In this document: positions 5,974 through 6,603 of the stretch, piece by piece
How positions within the stretch are numbered: position 1 is the stretch's first letter
How the letters are laid out: each line of letters starts with the position of its first letter
NCBI GenBank assembly: GCA_030740295.1
Contig: JASLXP010000989.1
Location: forward strand, 1 to 6,603
Origin: Planctomycetota bacterium
Lineage (GTDB): Bacteria > Planctomycetota > PUPC01 > JACPCR01
DNA: 6,603 nt
Direction of reading: 5' to 3'
The notes under the pieces: model-generated
Told to the model about the DNA's origin: nothing
What the model saw: only the letters and a program-made list of their open reading frames with translations
Database searches by the model: none
Program-made: the position numbers and the translations under genes

Positions 5974-6603
5974 CTATCCTGTATGCCGGTATCGCTGGAT
6001 GATTTCGTCTTGAAGCTCCGGGCCGAGTGTGACGAATCGGGCAGAGAATCCGCCGACGCGGACCATGAGATTTGGAAAGTCTTCGGGATTCTCTGTGGCT
6101 CGAATCAGTTCGCTCACGTCGGTGGTGTTGCCCTGGAAGATGTGGCCGCCTAACTGGAAGAAAGATTTCAGGATTGATTTTGCTGTCTGGTGATCGGCCC
6201 ACTGGGAATCGATGTCCCACATGGTGGTGGACGCGCCGGCGATGCGATCCAGACAGAGACCCGTGCTCGACAGTACGGCTGCGGTGATGCCATCGGTCAT
6301 TCCCGCGGTCTGTGGGGTGAGGCCGTGGGCGATGGGCTTGCCCGCGTATTGGCCGTCCGCGGTGGCGCCCAGGGCCGCACCGGTCGGCGGGGCCCAGACG
6401 AAGGTAAATACCATCGGCTTGATACGCCCAGACCATCGATTCCGATAGCTTGCGCAGATGTCGCATACCGTGGCAAGGACGCGGTCGGTCATGGCATCGG
6501 CTTCGGGATGCTGTATGCCGAATTTGGGCAGGGCGCGCAGGCGTCTTCGCAGGGCTTCGTGGCCATCGAAGTTGGCTGCCATCGCGTCCACCAATTCGTC
6601 CGC
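5974..6603 (-). CDS. Glycyl radical enzyme (pyruvate formate-lyase family), C-terminal part, 5' end cut by window edge
   Basis: The reading frame stays open to the window edge (first visible residues ADELVDAM), so the TTG at 6594 is internal and only the last 209 residues are seen; whole family members are usually about 750-850 residues. The visible part covers the C-terminal glycyl radical domain: a TADGQYAGKPIAHGLTPQ stretch, the GITAAVLSS segment, then FQGNTTDVSELIRATENPEDFPNLMV leading into RVGGFSARF and the usual end LQDEIIQRYRH. By family knowledge, the second Gly of RVGGF (codon 6051-6049) carries the radical installed by a radical-SAM activase, and the enzyme is cytoplasmic and oxygen sensitive. 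The usual Tyr after the radical Gly is Phe here. The active-site Cys and substrate loop lie outside the window, so the subclass (choline, glycerol, hydroxyproline, isethionate or other) cannot be assigned. It sits 66 bases upstream of the amidotransferase gene on the same strand. No activase gene is visible. Confidence 0.9.
   Translation of the reverse strand, partial: ADELVDAMAANFDGHEALRRRLRALPKFGIQHPEADAMTDRVLATVCDICASYRNRWSGRIKPMVFTFVWAPPTGAALGATADGQYAGKPIAHGLTPQTAGMTDGITAAVLSSTGLCLDRIAGASTTMWDIDSQWADHQTAKSILKSFFQLGGHIFQGNTTDVSELIRATENPEDFPNLMVRVGGFSARFVTLGPELQDEIIQRYRHTG

Noticed and set aside
1..6603. CRISPR arrays, tRNA or rRNA genes, insertion sequences
   Set aside because: No regular spaced direct repeats, cloverleaf, rRNA segments or transposase motifs were found on either strand.

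Overview
The window carries a single run of six genes, all on the minus strand, so transcription goes from high to low coordinates. It enters inside the 3' part of a glycyl radical enzyme (GRE) gene at the right edge and ends at a small membrane protein gene near position 311. The last 310 bases hold no supportable gene but contain several palindromes. An oxygen-sensitive GRE, a three-subunit archaeal-type/GlxBCD-type glutamate synthase-like complex, a uroporphyrinogen-decarboxylase-fold methyltransferase homologue and a palindrome-rich spacer together suggest an anaerobic, moderately GC-rich bacterium. The Planctomycetes/Verrucomicrobia/Lentisphaerae/Hydrogenedentes range would fit. That placement is an inference from gene content, not from a marker gene.

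Layout in transcription order: (1) 6603-5974, C-terminal 209 residues of a GRE with an intact glycyl radical loop (RVGGFSARF). (2) 5907-4999, class II glutamine amidotransferase subunit (GlxB/MgsA type). (3) 5011-4334, GXGXG beta-helix subunit (GlxC/MgsB type). (4) 4337-3066, FMN and Fe-S glutamate synthase subunit (GlxD/MgsC type). (5) 3010-1892 (or from TTG 3043), a divergent second copy of the FMN subunit that has lost the Fe-S cysteines and the glycine-rich catalytic loops. (6) 1845-760, a UroD-family protein with the HxC zinc motif of corrinoid methyltransferases. (7) 709-311, a small protein with three predicted membrane segments. Genes 2-4 are tightly coupled (13-base overlap, then a 4-base ATGA overlap). 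The remaining gaps are 22 to 66 bases, so the set is probably one operon.

How they may work together (inference): subunits 2-4 match, in order and size, the separately encoded domains of glutamate synthase found in archaeal GltS, GlxBCD and N-methylglutamate synthase (MgsABC). They should move ammonia released from glutamine, or an amine group, through the complex to an FMN/Fe-S site. No NAD(P)H-oxidising GltD-type subunit is present in the window. A GRE upstream and a UroD/MtaA-like protein downstream suggest a catabolic module in which the GRE cleaves a substrate, possibly a nitrogen- or methyl-bearing one, and the other genes process the nitrogen or C1 product. The substrate cannot be read from this fragment. 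The most unusual item is the degenerate FMN-subunit paralogue kept in frame next to the intact one.

The 1-310 region contains a roughly 79-base nested imperfect inverted repeat and two further hairpins, which look like dispersed palindromic repeats.
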